Of a DNA stretch of 64,000 nucleotides, positions 24,225-35,445 are shown one piece after another (positions within the stretch are counted from its first letter, which is position 1; each line of letters opens with the position of its first letter). A program made the translations under genes and the position numbers. This DNA is from Neodontobutis hainanensis (lineage: Eukaryota > Chordata > Actinopteri > Gobiiformes > Odontobutidae), in the NCBI GenBank assembly GCA_024349245.1, contig JALDNG010000001.1:2353001-2417000 (forward strand), given 5' to 3'. Below the pieces are notes generated by a model. That model was not told where the DNA came from, made no database searches, and worked only from the letters and a program-made list of their open reading frames with translations.

Positions 24225-25424
24225 GGTTTCAACTGCAGGTTACTCCTGGAACTTCTTAAATACTCTAGTGAAGGTCTCTGTTAACTCCACCCAAATATAT
24301 AGGTTTAGTGGCAGTCTTCCTTTCTATAGTTCTCTAGGACACTTATGTGATGACTTCCTGCGCCACTTTGAGAACCGGTTAAGCCACTTCGGCTATTAAA
24401 CAGCAATAGTTTTATATTTTCCAGAAATAAATACATTTAAATAAAACAACATTAAAACACACACACAGACACACAAAAGAGAGCTACCATGAACTTATTT
24501 TTAGCCCTGGGAATGTTATCTCTTAGAAGAGCCCTTAATGAATCTTTCACTAAAAATCAATTTAATTAATAAAATAACAAAAGGTAAGAACTTATAAAAA
24601 AAAAAAAAAGTAAAAAGCATTATATAGCTGTGACATAATTTACACCCATTTACATTTACGTTAAATAGACCATAATAAAGCACTATGTAATTTAAATAAA
24701 AGTAAAATAATTGTACAAATACCAATAAAAACCCCAGAACAATAGCTCACTATAAAATCCTGGTCCGAGATTTAGAGGCTGAGCAGCTCATTAGCCCTGA
24801 ATAAGATGTCGGTTACGATGTAGTCAGCTTCAAGAAGGAGCCTATTAACAACATGTCCAGAAAGCATTCATTTAGCATTTTATTTTCTTGCTTTAAACCA
24901 GGGGTCTCCAAAAGCTAGAACGCGGCCCAGACCCTGATAGGCTTTGATCCGGATCGCAAAAGTACAGAGCAATTGAACTGTTAACTTTTAAATCGTTTGC
25001 AACAACTAATGCATGAATTATAATTACATCTTTGTTTAACAAATAAGTTTTGGCTTGAATTGGTAATTTTGTATTTAAAATGTTTTTAAAGACATGCAGG
25101 ATTTCAGGCTGATGTTAATAAACAGACTAGGTCCTGAGCTTCATCTTTTCTGTCACATTCAGTTTTATTGTGGCTTTGAATCAACTCAAAACCTTTCTTC
25201 TGTGAGCTGTGTCACTCAGAAACATCCCTCCTCATGTAAACAAAAGGAAAAAAGACAGACAGTAGACAGTGGATTCCTACGTTGATCTTTAATCTTTAAT
25301 TATGCTTAAATGCATTCATCAAGTCTCACTTCTGAAATTTGAACAGTCTCAGAGGCCAGCGAACATGAGTTGTTGCATTAGGTTCTGCTGCTTTTATATA
25401 GAAATAAAATCCCCCAAAAAACAA
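24225..25424. other. Spacer between methyltransferase genes A and B
   Basis: 1.2 kb containing the gene A promoter region on the minus strand (upstream of 24224) and the 3' flank of gene B. It carries a hAT-like element start at about 24899. No further gene is seen. Confidence 0.6.
24899..25340. mobile_element. hAT-type miniature element, left end
   Basis: CAGGGGTCTCCAAA followed by a 'gcggcccagaccctgatag' stretch is the characteristic start of a family of non-autonomous hAT elements in vertebrates. The right end could not be placed and the end coordinate is an estimate. Confidence 0.45.
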
Positions 25425-26881
25425 TTAAGGTTTGCGTGCTAACCAGTAAAAATATTTCACTATCACTGTAATCTCAGTCTCAGGAGAAGACACTTGCATG
25501 GTGGACAGCAACCTAGAAAACAGAGAGATAGATTTGTGGTAAAGAGCAACATATTAAAATGTGGCAGCTATCATTTCATTATGGGGCTTGGATGAAGGTT
25601 AGCTGATGAAGTGCTTGTCTTACTTTCGTCTTAAGTTATAACAGATATATTCGGCTCTTTCAGGATCTTTGAGTTTCATCTGCTGGAAAGTGGAGAATGT
25701 CATTAGCATCTCAATGAATCCGTTCACTGAGAGGGTCCTGCGCACTCGTAGACAGTCATGCCTGAAGACAGAAACTGCACAGTCAGGGAAGGAGCTCAGC
25801 GGATTACTGTGGAGGAGTTTGAACAGAACACTCACCACTCTTTGTCAGGGTAAGGGCAGGCATTAAACATCTCTAAGTATATGTCTATTGACTTTGTACG
25901 AATGTGAGGATGTCGAAATTGTGCCACAGCAGTGTAAAACTGACCCAGAATAATGTGAAAATGAATTAGTGATTGTGGAGACTTTCAGGAACAAATGTGC
26001 ATACATTTTCAGAAAATGACAAAAGGTTCTACAACAAACCTCTTCACAGTCGTTAGTGAGAATGCTGGAAACATGCCCGTATTCCAGATCCATGTCCATG
26101 GCGTAGCTCAGAAGGGCAAGACAACCCCCAGGTTTAAGAACCCGGTCGGCTTCTTTGAGGAATCGTGGATGATCGAACCAGTGAGCTGCAGTCATGGCTG
26201 TGACGAGGTCCACAGTTCCAGATTTTATAGGTAGCTCTTCAGCTGGACTCTGTCTGAATATATATATAAAAAAAAAACACAAATCTTTTATTACAAAACC
26301 ATTTTATATCCTAAAGCTCGATAGTACCCAATGAAGGCTAAACTTTTTCCTGTCCAGAGAGGACAAACTACAAAGCATATTGATGTCTCATATTTGAACA
26401 CAGAATCTTGCATTAAGGTTTTGGACATTTATGAACCAAATCTCTTCACGTCTCTGAATGGCTACCACAGTTGTTCTCACCTGTATGAAACATTCGGACG
26501 GTACAGATTGGCTCGAGCGTTGTCCAGCTGAGCAGGGCTAATATCTGTTCCCACCACTTCGGTGAAATAGGGCGCCAGTAGAACTGTGCCTTGGCCTGAA
26601 CCACAGCCCACATCTACAGCGAGGTTAAGGGGCTGTGGCATCTGGAAGAAGACATAGGGATAGAGATTAGAAGAGCAACACATTGCTCATAAAACTACAT
26701 AAGATTTTTTTGCAATTGGGCCTTTGTTTACATGACGATGGTCTTATTGCAAAATAACAATAAAACCACTTACCCGTTTCCTAACATAGCTCATAATGGT
26801 GCTGACTAATTCATCAGGTCTCACTCTGTACTGTAGGTACGCAGAAGCATGTTTACCAGCCTCAAAGAGTCGTACAGCCAT
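25425..26881 (-). CDS. Class I SAM-dependent methyltransferase, tandem copy B
   Basis: Six minus-strand exons: 26774-26881, 26641-26481, 26253-26040, 25939-25836, 25761-25624 and 25512-25425 (108+161+214+104+138+88 bases), continuous in frame, giving 270 aa. The domain order equals copy A: an MAVRLFE start, motif I VDVGCGSGQGT, motif II GTDISPAQL, GTVDLVTAMTAAHWFD, LKPGGCLALLSY, the FYTAV and YPDKEWHDC segments, and the C-terminal KYFYWLA. Exon 2 is one codon shorter than in A. This is the most compact copy at under 1.5 kb, with no transposon in its introns, and exons 5-6 are closer to A than to C. The exon 3 donor (GAG then GTTTGT) is weak, as in A and C. The substrate is unknown. Confidence 0.9.
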
Positions 26882-27371
26882 GTCGATAGCAGAACAGTCA
26901 AAACAGACTCACTATATATGCAGGTTACAGGTTCTCAAACAAGTCTGGCCACTTAAATGTTCCAGAGATGAATAATTGCTGTCAAACAAGTTATTCCTGC
27001 CTGTAGTGGTGGTGAACATGGAGTTTATTTTGTTAAAGGTAAAACAATAGTAAAATACAAAAATAAAATTAATAATTTAAACAGTAAGAGTGCAGGTAAA
27101 ACGTCGGCAGTTTTCATTACAGAGGAGTGTTGGCCGAACTGAACATAGAATTAAACATTGTCAGATTTGAGGCTTATCCTTAGGATGTAGATACACATAG
27201 CACAATTATTGTGTCAGTAGTTGGGATTAGTTTTCATTAGGAGTGTAAGAAAAAATACATTCTGTTAAATATTCTTGTATCAATTCAAATCACAATAATA
27301 AAAAAAAATATATTGAAATTTAACACAGTGTTGAGTATTGTTACATCAGCAACGGTATAGTATCGGCATAA
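26882..27371. promoter_or_regulatory. Spacer holding the gene B promoter and gene C 3' flank
   Basis: A 490-base interval between the ATG of gene B and the stop codon of gene C, both on the minus strand. Any separate promoter for B must sit here or inside gene C. AT-rich, with no recognisable core-promoter element. Confidence 0.5.
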
Positions 27372-30300
27372 TCAGGGTTTCCATCCAAGCCAGTAGTAAA
27401 ACTTGGTAACCACTGTAACTTCTGTTTCTGGAGACAACACCTGCATGGCGTCCAGTAACCTAAAAAAAAGAGACAGATATTTTGGTTAAATGATGAAAAG
27501 GTAACACCACACGCCGTCTTCTTTTAGGCAGAATTTGTGATTGTTGGTGGTCAATATCCTTTCATCAACTTAAAAATGTACTGTAATCTGTTTAATATCC
27601 ATTTTGGTCCTTGCAGGAACCTTTTTTTTTGCCCAGACAGTGTATCAGGTTGCGTAAGACCATGCCTAAAGGTTATTAATTAACTAGTTTGGTTAGTGCC
27701 TCACTTGTTTCTTGTGCATTTAGCGAGTTCTTCAGCTTCAGTAGGGTTATTTTCCTTCAGTTTCCGATACGGAGTGAAGGTCTGCAACAGACTGATGTAT
27801 CCATTTACAGTTAGGGTCCTTCTTACCTCCAGACCTTCGTTCCTGGAGGCAAAAGTCATAACGTAAACTTAAGAGTGGCAGCTGACCATCTTTTTTTTCT
27901 CTGTGACATTTCAACACTCACCACTCCTTATCAGGGTAGGGGCAGGAGTTAAACATCTCCAGATACAACTGATCGGTGCTTTGACCGAGGTGAGGGTTTC
28001 GAAATGGAATCACAGCTGCGTAAAACTAAAAAGACATGCTAGAGATTAAAGTTCATACATTTTATACTAAGTTCATGTTGCCATATAGAAAAATAATGTG
28101 TCTGCAATAGGTCCCAACCTTATTTTGTTTGCAAGAAAAAAAAGGGATGTGCTGATACTACTTTTATATAGAACAAGAACTTAAAATGGGTTGTTGTGGA
28201 TAGCTTTTCTGATAGAAGCTGCACACTAGGCTGCTAAAGTTACATAGTTTCCTAGATATATCTTACAATTATGTTGCAAAAAACCTTTAGTGCCACAGGA
28301 ACTGTAGTATCACCATCAACATCAGAAAGGGAAAAGTAGCTCCAGGAGCCCAGAAGTTGGTAAAGACTCCCACACTGATACCAACACAAGCCATTCAACT
28401 GTTAATGGCCCTGATCAACACTAGGTCTAGGCCTCTCACTGGGTAATAGACCCCTAAAAATGACACTGTAGTACCTGAGTAAAGAGAAACACTCATTTTG
28501 ATTCCCACTTATTTTTCTGACTAACCCTAGTAAAAGTGTGTTTAAAGAAGGTGATCAATAGCTGTAACAATAATCTACAGACGCAGATTATTGTTATTGC
28601 TATAAGATTGTTATTATTGTGGAGACGCAAAGTTTTTTGGCCCAACAGCTTCACACTATTTGGAAAAATGTAATGTAAAAAAAATGCAATGTTAGCACTG
28701 GTTTAAGTTGCTGGACGGACCTCTTTGCAGATGTCTTTTAGTTTGTCAGAGACGTCCCCATATTCTAGTTCCATGTCCATTAAGTAGCTCAGCAGGGCCA
28801 GGCACCCACCTGGCTTCAGAACCCGGTCGGCTTCTTTTAGAAACCGTGGACGGTCAAACCAGTGAGCAGCAGTGATGGCTGTAAGGAGGTCCACAGTTCC
28901 AGATTCAATCGGTAGATCTTCAGCTGGGCTTTGTCTAAACAGAAAAAAACAAATAACTTTATTCTATTACATCTCCCAGTTTCCTGCGACTTGATGTCCT
29001 CACCTGTAGGAGACATTGGGGCAATGATTATTGGATTGAGCCTGTTCCAACTGGGCGGGGCTTATGTCCGTTCCAATGACTTTAGTGAAATATTGTGCCA
29101 GGAGAGTTGTACCTTGGCCTGAACCGCAGCCTACGTCTACAGCGAGGTTAAGTGGCTGGGGCATCTAACAAAAAAAAAAAAAAAGAACAAAAACAATATT
29201 TTGTGGATAATGTTTTGCAAATGGCACAATGCAAGCCAGTGACTTAAACTGATCCTGTTTGTTTTCTCTGTCTCAAAAACTCTTGCAACTCTTGCAAAGG
29301 TAAAGATGAAGTGGATAAAAGGCCAAACTAATTACAACCAGTTTATAAAATACATATAATTGTCTGCTGGTTTAACTATAATAAATGTAGTTAAAGAGGC
29401 CTCGACTGCACTTGGAGAGGCAAATATTTTCACAGGTGGTACTTGGTATGAAAACTTTGGAAAGGCACTGACCTAGGACAAACAAACAGAACTTGTAAAT
29501 TTCTTGCAAATTGTTCACTTATCTAAAAAACAAAATGAAAATGAATAAAAAGTGACACTGTTAAATTTACTGTAGTAACTATATGTCCATGTTTACAAAA
29601 TGAGCACCGGGAACTGTGCACTGTAATACACTTCTGTCTGCTTTATTCAACTAATAAAAATAATATTGAGTTCAAATTTTGACCACAGCAAGATAATGCT
29701 CACTTAATATTGTGATTACGTAATTGGTAACTCTACTGGAATTGTAACTCTTGTCTACATAGCAAACATCAATTACATAATGCCAGAATGTTGTTCTCAT
29801 GGTGTATATACATATATTTCTGCCTCTGCTAATACAGCCTCTAACGTTTTTTGCTCCAACGCATTGTATGTATGGACAAGTTTGGGAGTTTGTTTATTTT
29901 GGGTTTACTTTTCCATTAATGAATGAAGCAAATTCTTTTACCTGTGTTTGCTTGTACATCTTGAAGAAGGCCTGTGTGCTGTAGCAAGTTGGTGTAGCGT
30001 GTTTGAAATGAATAAAAACATAATGTAATAAAGGCTTTAGTGGTATTTAACTGGGTTCTATAGAAAGTTTATCATTACAGCCTACACATTATTTGATAAA
30101 GCCACCGGTCCAATAGTGACCCTCTGTGAACTTCAGTCCAACTCCACTAAAGTATGCTACAGACTTCTTTAAAGAGGCACTACATAACTTTTTAACTCAA
30201 ATAATGTTTTTATTTGCCCAAATATGAGCCGACCATAATTAGATGAGACGACTAAGACCTTCTTTGTAAAAAACTGTTGCTTCGATGAGCCTGTAGGCTC

Positions 30301-33300
30301 ATTTTATTGTGTAACGCTCGGGCCGGTTTTGCCAGAAAATCTACCCGGATATTACGTAGTGTGCGCTTCTGTGTACAGCGCTGAATTCCTGGTATAGCCG
30401 CCATTAAAGCCTGTGAGATCAGCGAGCAGAGACCAAGTGTTGAAGCAAGGTAAATGTAACTGTCTCTATCTCTCAATTGATTGATCTACCAGTTTATTTT
30501 TGAAAAAAAAAAAGAAATTTTGTTGGACACAAAAAGGAAGGGTACATGTAAATGTACCTGTTGATCACTGAGCATTAGCATTTCCATGGGCCTGGTGACT
30601 CAACAAATAAATGAGGTCAAATAGGGAAACCTTACACATGAAAAGGTGTGAACAGTGGGAGGTTAGACAATGAGTGTCATTGCAAAGGGTTCTATGTATT
30701 TTATCTATTTCTTTCTGTTTAGCATGAAATTAATAGAGCTTTGGAATGACTCTGTTCTAGTAGAGCAAGCAAACAGTCTTAAAAACAGTGTGTAAGTGAC
30801 TAAATACGCTCACCATATCTTGTCATCTTGCATGTTTATGTTTTAATGCATTGGTTTTGTTTTTTATTTTTACATTACAGGATTGAATTGAAGGGCGAGC
30901 TGGTCTCAGACCCATCAGAAGCTGACTATGTCCCACCTATCTGTGTGCGGTATGTATTACAGCTATGAAAAAAGGCTTGTTATGCATGTTTTTTTTCATT
31001 ATACAGTGTTGGAGGTACATTACAAAGTGCCATTGACAGACTACCCATCATTGGGTTCGAGGAGGATGTCCTGGACATTCTTGATTGAGAAGATTCTGCA
31101 AAGCACCCACAACCTCCGGACATTGAAGAGCTACAGAAAGCTTCTGACATTCCACCTTCCCTGGACCTATAAAAGTTGCTGCTGAAAGCGATCTAATGAA
31201 CTAGTCTTCCTGCATCGCTTACAACCAAAACTTGATGCTACTGGCCACCTTTCTCCATCTCTCCAACAGCAAAAGCTTTTACAGTGACAATAGCACGGGT
31301 GTGGCATTTGACGAGTGTGATAAATTTACTTTTTAAAGTTTTTGTTACAATTATAGATTGTAGATAAAATGATTTTCAGTATAGACTGGCGTAGAATCAC
31401 TTTATGGAACAGGCTGATAGGCTTCTTTATCTCTGTTCCAGCTGACGGAAGGATACACTCGCCAGCAGTGATGCCAGTAACGCATTACTTAGTAACGCGT
31501 TACTCTATTCTGACCACTTTTTTCAGTAACGAGTAATCTAACGCATTACTATTTCCAAACCAGTAATCAGATTAAAGTTACTTAACCAAGTCATTGTGCA
31601 TTAGTATTTTTGTCATTTTCCTTAATAAAAAAAAAAAGTATTTCTTCATGTATCTCGGGGAGTGAAGTCACGTATGCGACAAGTCACGTTTTCAGCATGC
31701 ATGAAGTTCACATCACGTACCACGCAGCGACACAAACGTAAACAATGGAGGGAGGCGAGAGATGTGGGTTTTCTAGATGGAAATGCAGTGACTATTTTGA
31801 GTTTGTGTCAGTTAAAGATGACAACATTAAGGTCCGTTGTACACTCTGTGCTGGCGGTGACAAAGTGTTATCTAGCTACAAAAACACTACATCAAATTTG
31901 AAAAAACATTTGGACATGATAGAAAACATGATATAAGCTTACATGTGGTGTTACACACTTGTTTTGTTTTGTTTTGTCAAACCACTCCTTGATGGTCAAA
32001 AAATTATTTTTCTTTATTTTTTTATTTTTATTAAAACAAGTATTTATGTTAAGTGAAGTTAAGTGAAGAAAGACTATTTTATTTTCTATTAAAACAAGTA
32101 TTTATGTTAAGTCAAGAGAGACTGCCTTTATTTTTTATAAAAACATGTATTTTTTCAGGAAATAGTTTTTAAATTCAACATTAATTGCCAGGAGATAGAT
32201 TGTTAAAAATACACTTCAAATAAAGTGATTGTTGGCAAATCCAGTTGTCATTTTTATGTTGTTGGCAGCTGCTGAATGTAACTAATAAAGTAACTTAGTT
32301 ACTTTTAAAATCAAGTAATCTGTAAAGTAACTAAGTTACTTTTTAAATCAAGTAATCTGTAAAGTAACTAAGTTACTTTTTCAAAGTAACTGTGGCAACA
32401 CTGCTCGCCAGGTAATTCAAATAGCTTTACAACATGTCAGTCTCCCACTGTTATGTTTTAGTTGTTTATTATCCCCCCACCCCCAAAATGTCACTCTGCA
32501 CAGTACTGTACGTACACGGCATTAGAGCAAAACACCATGGACATCATCAATGTTGTGAATGTGCACAGGAGACCGGCAGGGATGACATCTGCTCATTCAC
32601 AAATATTTTCCTGGATAAAGAATATAGTCAATCACTTTTGGTTTTCTTGTCAGAAAGCAGAAAACTAGGAGGAGTTCTTTGTGTGCATGATTGATCAATA
32701 ATAGCTATGTAATATAATTTTAGATGTCAACAGTTGATTTTTAATTATATTGACTCCACACACAAAGTGAAGATGTATATTATAAAGATGTACTAAAATG
32801 TATAATTTGATTCAACTTGTTCATCAAGCAGCATTTCAAAAGTGACTCTAAATTTTAAATATTTTAGGGTATGTGGCGAGGTGTTGCACCAAGTCAGCGG
32901 CGAGCACCAGTGGGCCCTTGGCAGATGCCAGCATGCTCCTCTGGATGTGGGAAACTATGACAAAAAGGTCATAACATCAGGTTCTGCCGAACACAAGGCA
33001 CTGTCACAGATTGTCATAAACGGACGGTGGTTGAAAGATGTTTCTTACCTTTATGAAAGATTTAATAAATATATAATTTTACATACTTATTTGTTTGATA
33101 GAATATGCTAAATGTTTGTAAGAACTATATTTACAGCACTATCAATGGAACAACAAAAACTAATACTAACAAAAAGTTTTTATTATTTGGTTATTTCAAG
33201 TCATGTCTGTTATACTGGATATACTCTGAAGTTTGAAGTTTTTTCTTTGCTCTTAGGTTATCTTCTGATATGATCCTTTCTGAATCATATAGTCATGTGC

Positions 33301-35445
33301 GCCGGCAAACGCTTCTCGTTCTCACCTCCAGTGGATGAGGCAAGGATCCTTCTCGCTGCACTGGACTATAATCATCACAACCACCGTCCAGAACATGTCA
33401 ACAAAAAAGACCAAGTTTCATAAGAAATACATTGTTATATTTCATATTTCTTTAGCCTGAAAAATTATGCTCATGTTGTCTAATTTTAAATGTATTGTTC
33501 CACACACAAAAAAAGGGCCTACAGCAAAAAATCATAGCCCTATTGTGTTTGCACAGTAAAGGAGGCAAAGGACTACAGATACATCCACGGCTGCAGAGTA
33601 ACATTTTAGGGATACGACGAAAGTCTCATGGGGGACTCCCACGATGGGGGAGTGTTCATCAAGATGACCCTCGGACCCCTGGTCTTCTACCTGGTGTTGT
33701 TCCGCCTCCCTCACCTGAATTAGCTCAAACACATCTGCAAAAGACAGGTGTGACAGCCACATGCCCAGTCCTTTTCTCTGTCTCTTTCACAAGAAACCAT
33801 TATGTGTAGGTCTCATGCAGCAGAAGTCTAGCCTGTTTTGTTATTTATCAGATAAACTCCAGAATATCTTGGTGCACTAATCTAACATGTTGAAGACATG
33901 TTTGTTACCTCCCAAAAACACTGTGTGCATCTGTATTACATTCCTTTGTAAATTGATAAAAATGAATATTACTGTCAAAACACCAATGCATTTTCTTTTT
34001 ATTTATTTATTTTTCTCTCTCTGTAGGACATGACTTCAGCCACATAAAGGGCAGCAATAGAAGAGAGTGCTTTAATGGAACATGTCTTTAGAGTAAATAT
34101 ATACAGAAAACAATTAAATTAGATATTTATGTATTTTCAAAAATGTGTAACATTTGTAAATAATAGTCTTTTGAGGTAGTGCTCCACGCTGGCTGACCCC
34201 GACTGGGTATGATTGGTCCAGGTGTGGTCTAGAGAAACCCCTGGCAGATGAGTTACAACAACCTGGAGAACTTCATCCTTCTCCTGCGACAGTCGTTCTA
34301 ACTGTTCATAAAAATGGAACAACAAGCACTGTTTAGTTCAGAGGTTTATTTGTGCGTGTGATCATTTGTAGACATATGACCAACCTGCCTCTGTTGTCCT
34401 GCAGCAGCTGTGCCACCCTCAGTCTGTCCTCTTCACTGACAGGGACAGCTCCTCTTCTTCGCCTCACACAGCCTCTTCTTCTGCACCTCTTGCCCTCCCC
34501 TCGCTCTCCCCCTTCTTGACTCACAATCAGTGCTCTCTTCCACCGGAGCCCGTGTCCTGATTTGGAAAAAATAAATTGCATATCTGTATTTTTATAGTGC
34601 TAAACTTCATGTTTGAGGTATTCTGAACGACACCAACAGTGAAATAAACAATGATAAGCTAAAATTATACTGTGAGGTTACGTTTATGACGTCTCTAAAA
34701 TAATGCATAATGCACCTATAAACAAGCTAAATGAGTTGACAGTCAAACGTTGGTGCAAAGACTCCAAAATAACAACAGTAATAGTAACACATGTACAGTA
34801 ACTTATTCCATCTGATATAATTTCACTAACTTTAGCCGTTCTCCTGCTGAGACTCTGTAAACACTGAGCCTCGGTGAAAGCTTGAGTTGATGTAGCAGCT
34901 AACGTTAGCCACTTTTAACAAAAGTAACATGCAGTAGATAATATATACAAAGTTACAAAAAACATTCTGCGTTGAACAAGGCTTTATAAAAGGAGCCGAT
35001 TGTCAGTCTAGTGCTTTATTATCTTCTAAGAGTTAATTTACTGCTGTGTCAGCACTCGACATTAAAATATAGTTTACTCTCAAAGTTTGTTCAGCAATAC
35101 ACTTTTACAGAAGCGTAACTTTTCTTACCTTTGTAAACATGATGCAAATAAATGTCCAAGTCCTTCAGGGCGACAGACTGAAAGATAATGCTCCGGTGAC
35201 TCCGTCATGCACGTACGAACACGCGCCAGTCTGAACACGAGAGCGAGCTGGACACTGACTGTAGTTTCTCCTAACGGCCACTGCTAGGTTTTTATGAAAG
35301 TTACGTAATGCCCCTTTAAGTGTTCATTGCAGCTTACCCGCTTCTCCACATCGCTCATTATCCTGCGGAGCACTTCGTTTGGTGTCACCCTGTACTTAAA
35401 GTACTTCTCAGCATGGTCTCTCTCCTCAAAGAGCCGCACAGCCAT
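27372..35445 (-). CDS. Class I SAM-dependent methyltransferase, tandem copy C
   Basis: Six minus-strand exons: 35338-35445, 29164-29004, 28934-28721, 28025-27922, 27842-27705 and 27459-27372 (108+161+214+104+138+88 bases), giving 270 aa without a stop. Exon lengths equal those of copy B. Motif I VDVGCGSGQGT, motif II GTDISPAQL, SGTVDLLTAITAAHWFD-type and LKPGGCLALLSY segments are present. Exon 5 is the most diverged (WNEGLEVRRTL where A and B have WHDCVQ/LRVRRTL-type), and exon 6 ends in KFYYWLGWKP. Intron 1 is 6.2 kb because it hosts a large TTAA-flanked insertion. The exon 1 donor GTAAGC is intact. Whether exons 1 and 2 are still spliced together over this insertion needs RNA evidence; the reading frame itself is undamaged. 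Confidence 0.87.
30724..31088 (+). CDS. Short spliced open reading frame of 72 codons inside the TTAA element
   Basis: Three exons, 30724-30791, 30881-30949 and 31007-31088, join in one frame across two introns with good GT-AG sites (GTAAGT and GTATGT donors; poly-pyrimidine TACAG acceptors), ending at TGA 31086-31088. The product is acidic (GELVSDPSEADYVPP and GFEEDVLDILD segments) with no signal peptide or membrane segment. A GC-rich region with a possible leader-exon donor (CAAG then GTAAAT) lies upstream at 30.30-30.46 kb. I do not recognise the protein. It may be the 5' half of the decayed gene whose other pieces lie at 32.87-33.8 kb, cut short here by a stop codon. Confidence 0.45.
31466..32403 (+). 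mobile_element. hAT-type element, 938 bp, with perfect 8-bp target duplication
   Basis: The element begins CAGTGATGCCA and ends TGGCAACACTG, which are inverted termini. It is flanked on both sides by the identical octamer CTCGCCAG (31458-31465 and 32404-32411). CAGTG-type termini and 8-bp duplications are hAT hallmarks. Subterminal AGTAACTTAGTTACTTT-like repeats are present at 32276-32395 and related copies of TAACGCATTACT near the left end. A BED-finger frame lies inside, but the transposase catalytic domain is absent, so it is non-autonomous. Confidence 0.92.
31745..31936 (+). pseudogene. BED zinc-finger fragment of a hAT transposase
   Basis: A 63-codon frame with an aromatic-rich start (GFSRWKCSDYFEF), a CTLC metal-binding pair and a SNLKKHL helix, which is the layout of the BED finger at the N-terminus of hAT transposases and ZBED proteins. 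The usual second histidine after KKHL is missing: the frame continues DMIENMI and stops. DNA binding by this stub is therefore doubtful. It lies wholly within the 938-bp hAT element. Confidence 0.75.
32866..33800 (+). pseudogene. Decayed copy of a multicopy fish gene of unknown function
   Basis: Three blocks on the plus strand look like consecutive parts of one protein. The block at 32869-33070 reads CGEVLHQVSGEHQWALGRCQ, then later VINGRWLKDVSYLYERF. The block at 33270-33422 reads NHIVMCAGKRFSFSPPV and LLAALDYNHHNHRP, with a TGA just before it and a stop after it. The block at 33513-33750 has YSKKS, TVKEAKDYRYI and, in a shifted frame, GLPRWGSVHQDDPRTPGLLP. From memory these strings resemble a large family of uncharacterised fish proteins that occurs in many genomic copies. 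At least two stops and one frameshift separate the blocks. The family name and function are unknown to me. Confidence 0.55.
34333..34581 (-). other. GC-rich minus-strand frame in the TTAA element
   Basis: After a plausible acceptor (TTTTCCAAATCAG), a frame of about 60 codons contains a Lys/Arg/Glu-rich basic tract followed by AVPVSEEDRLRVAQLLQDN. The sequence is more GC-rich than its surroundings. A further frame at 34137-34325 (with ERLSQEKDEVLQ) lies downstream on the same strand. A minus-strand ATG and donor near 35140 could supply a first exon, but joining it gives an early stop. No family recognised; a real exon or chance. Confidence 0.25.

Larger units (their letters stand above)
30173..35315. 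mobile_element. TTAA-flanked 5.1-kb insertion in intron 1 of gene C
   Basis: TTAA occurs at 30169-30172 and 35316-35319. Just inside, the ends are inverted repeats: AGAGGCACTACATAACTTT at the left and AGGGGCATTACGTAACTTT read inward from the right, 16 of 19 positions matching. Without the nested hAT element the length would be about 4.2 kb. It contains spliced-looking exons on the plus strand, a GC-rich minus-strand segment near 34.4-34.6 kb and GC-rich edges (30.3-30.46 and 35.15-35.28 kb), but no transposase I recognise. TTAA duplication is a piggyBac trait; the cargo is not piggyBac transposase. Confidence 0.6.

Noticed and set aside
28566..28595. 11-12-bp inverted repeat in intron 3 of methyltransferase C
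   Set aside because: Short and AT-rich; expected by chance in this composition.
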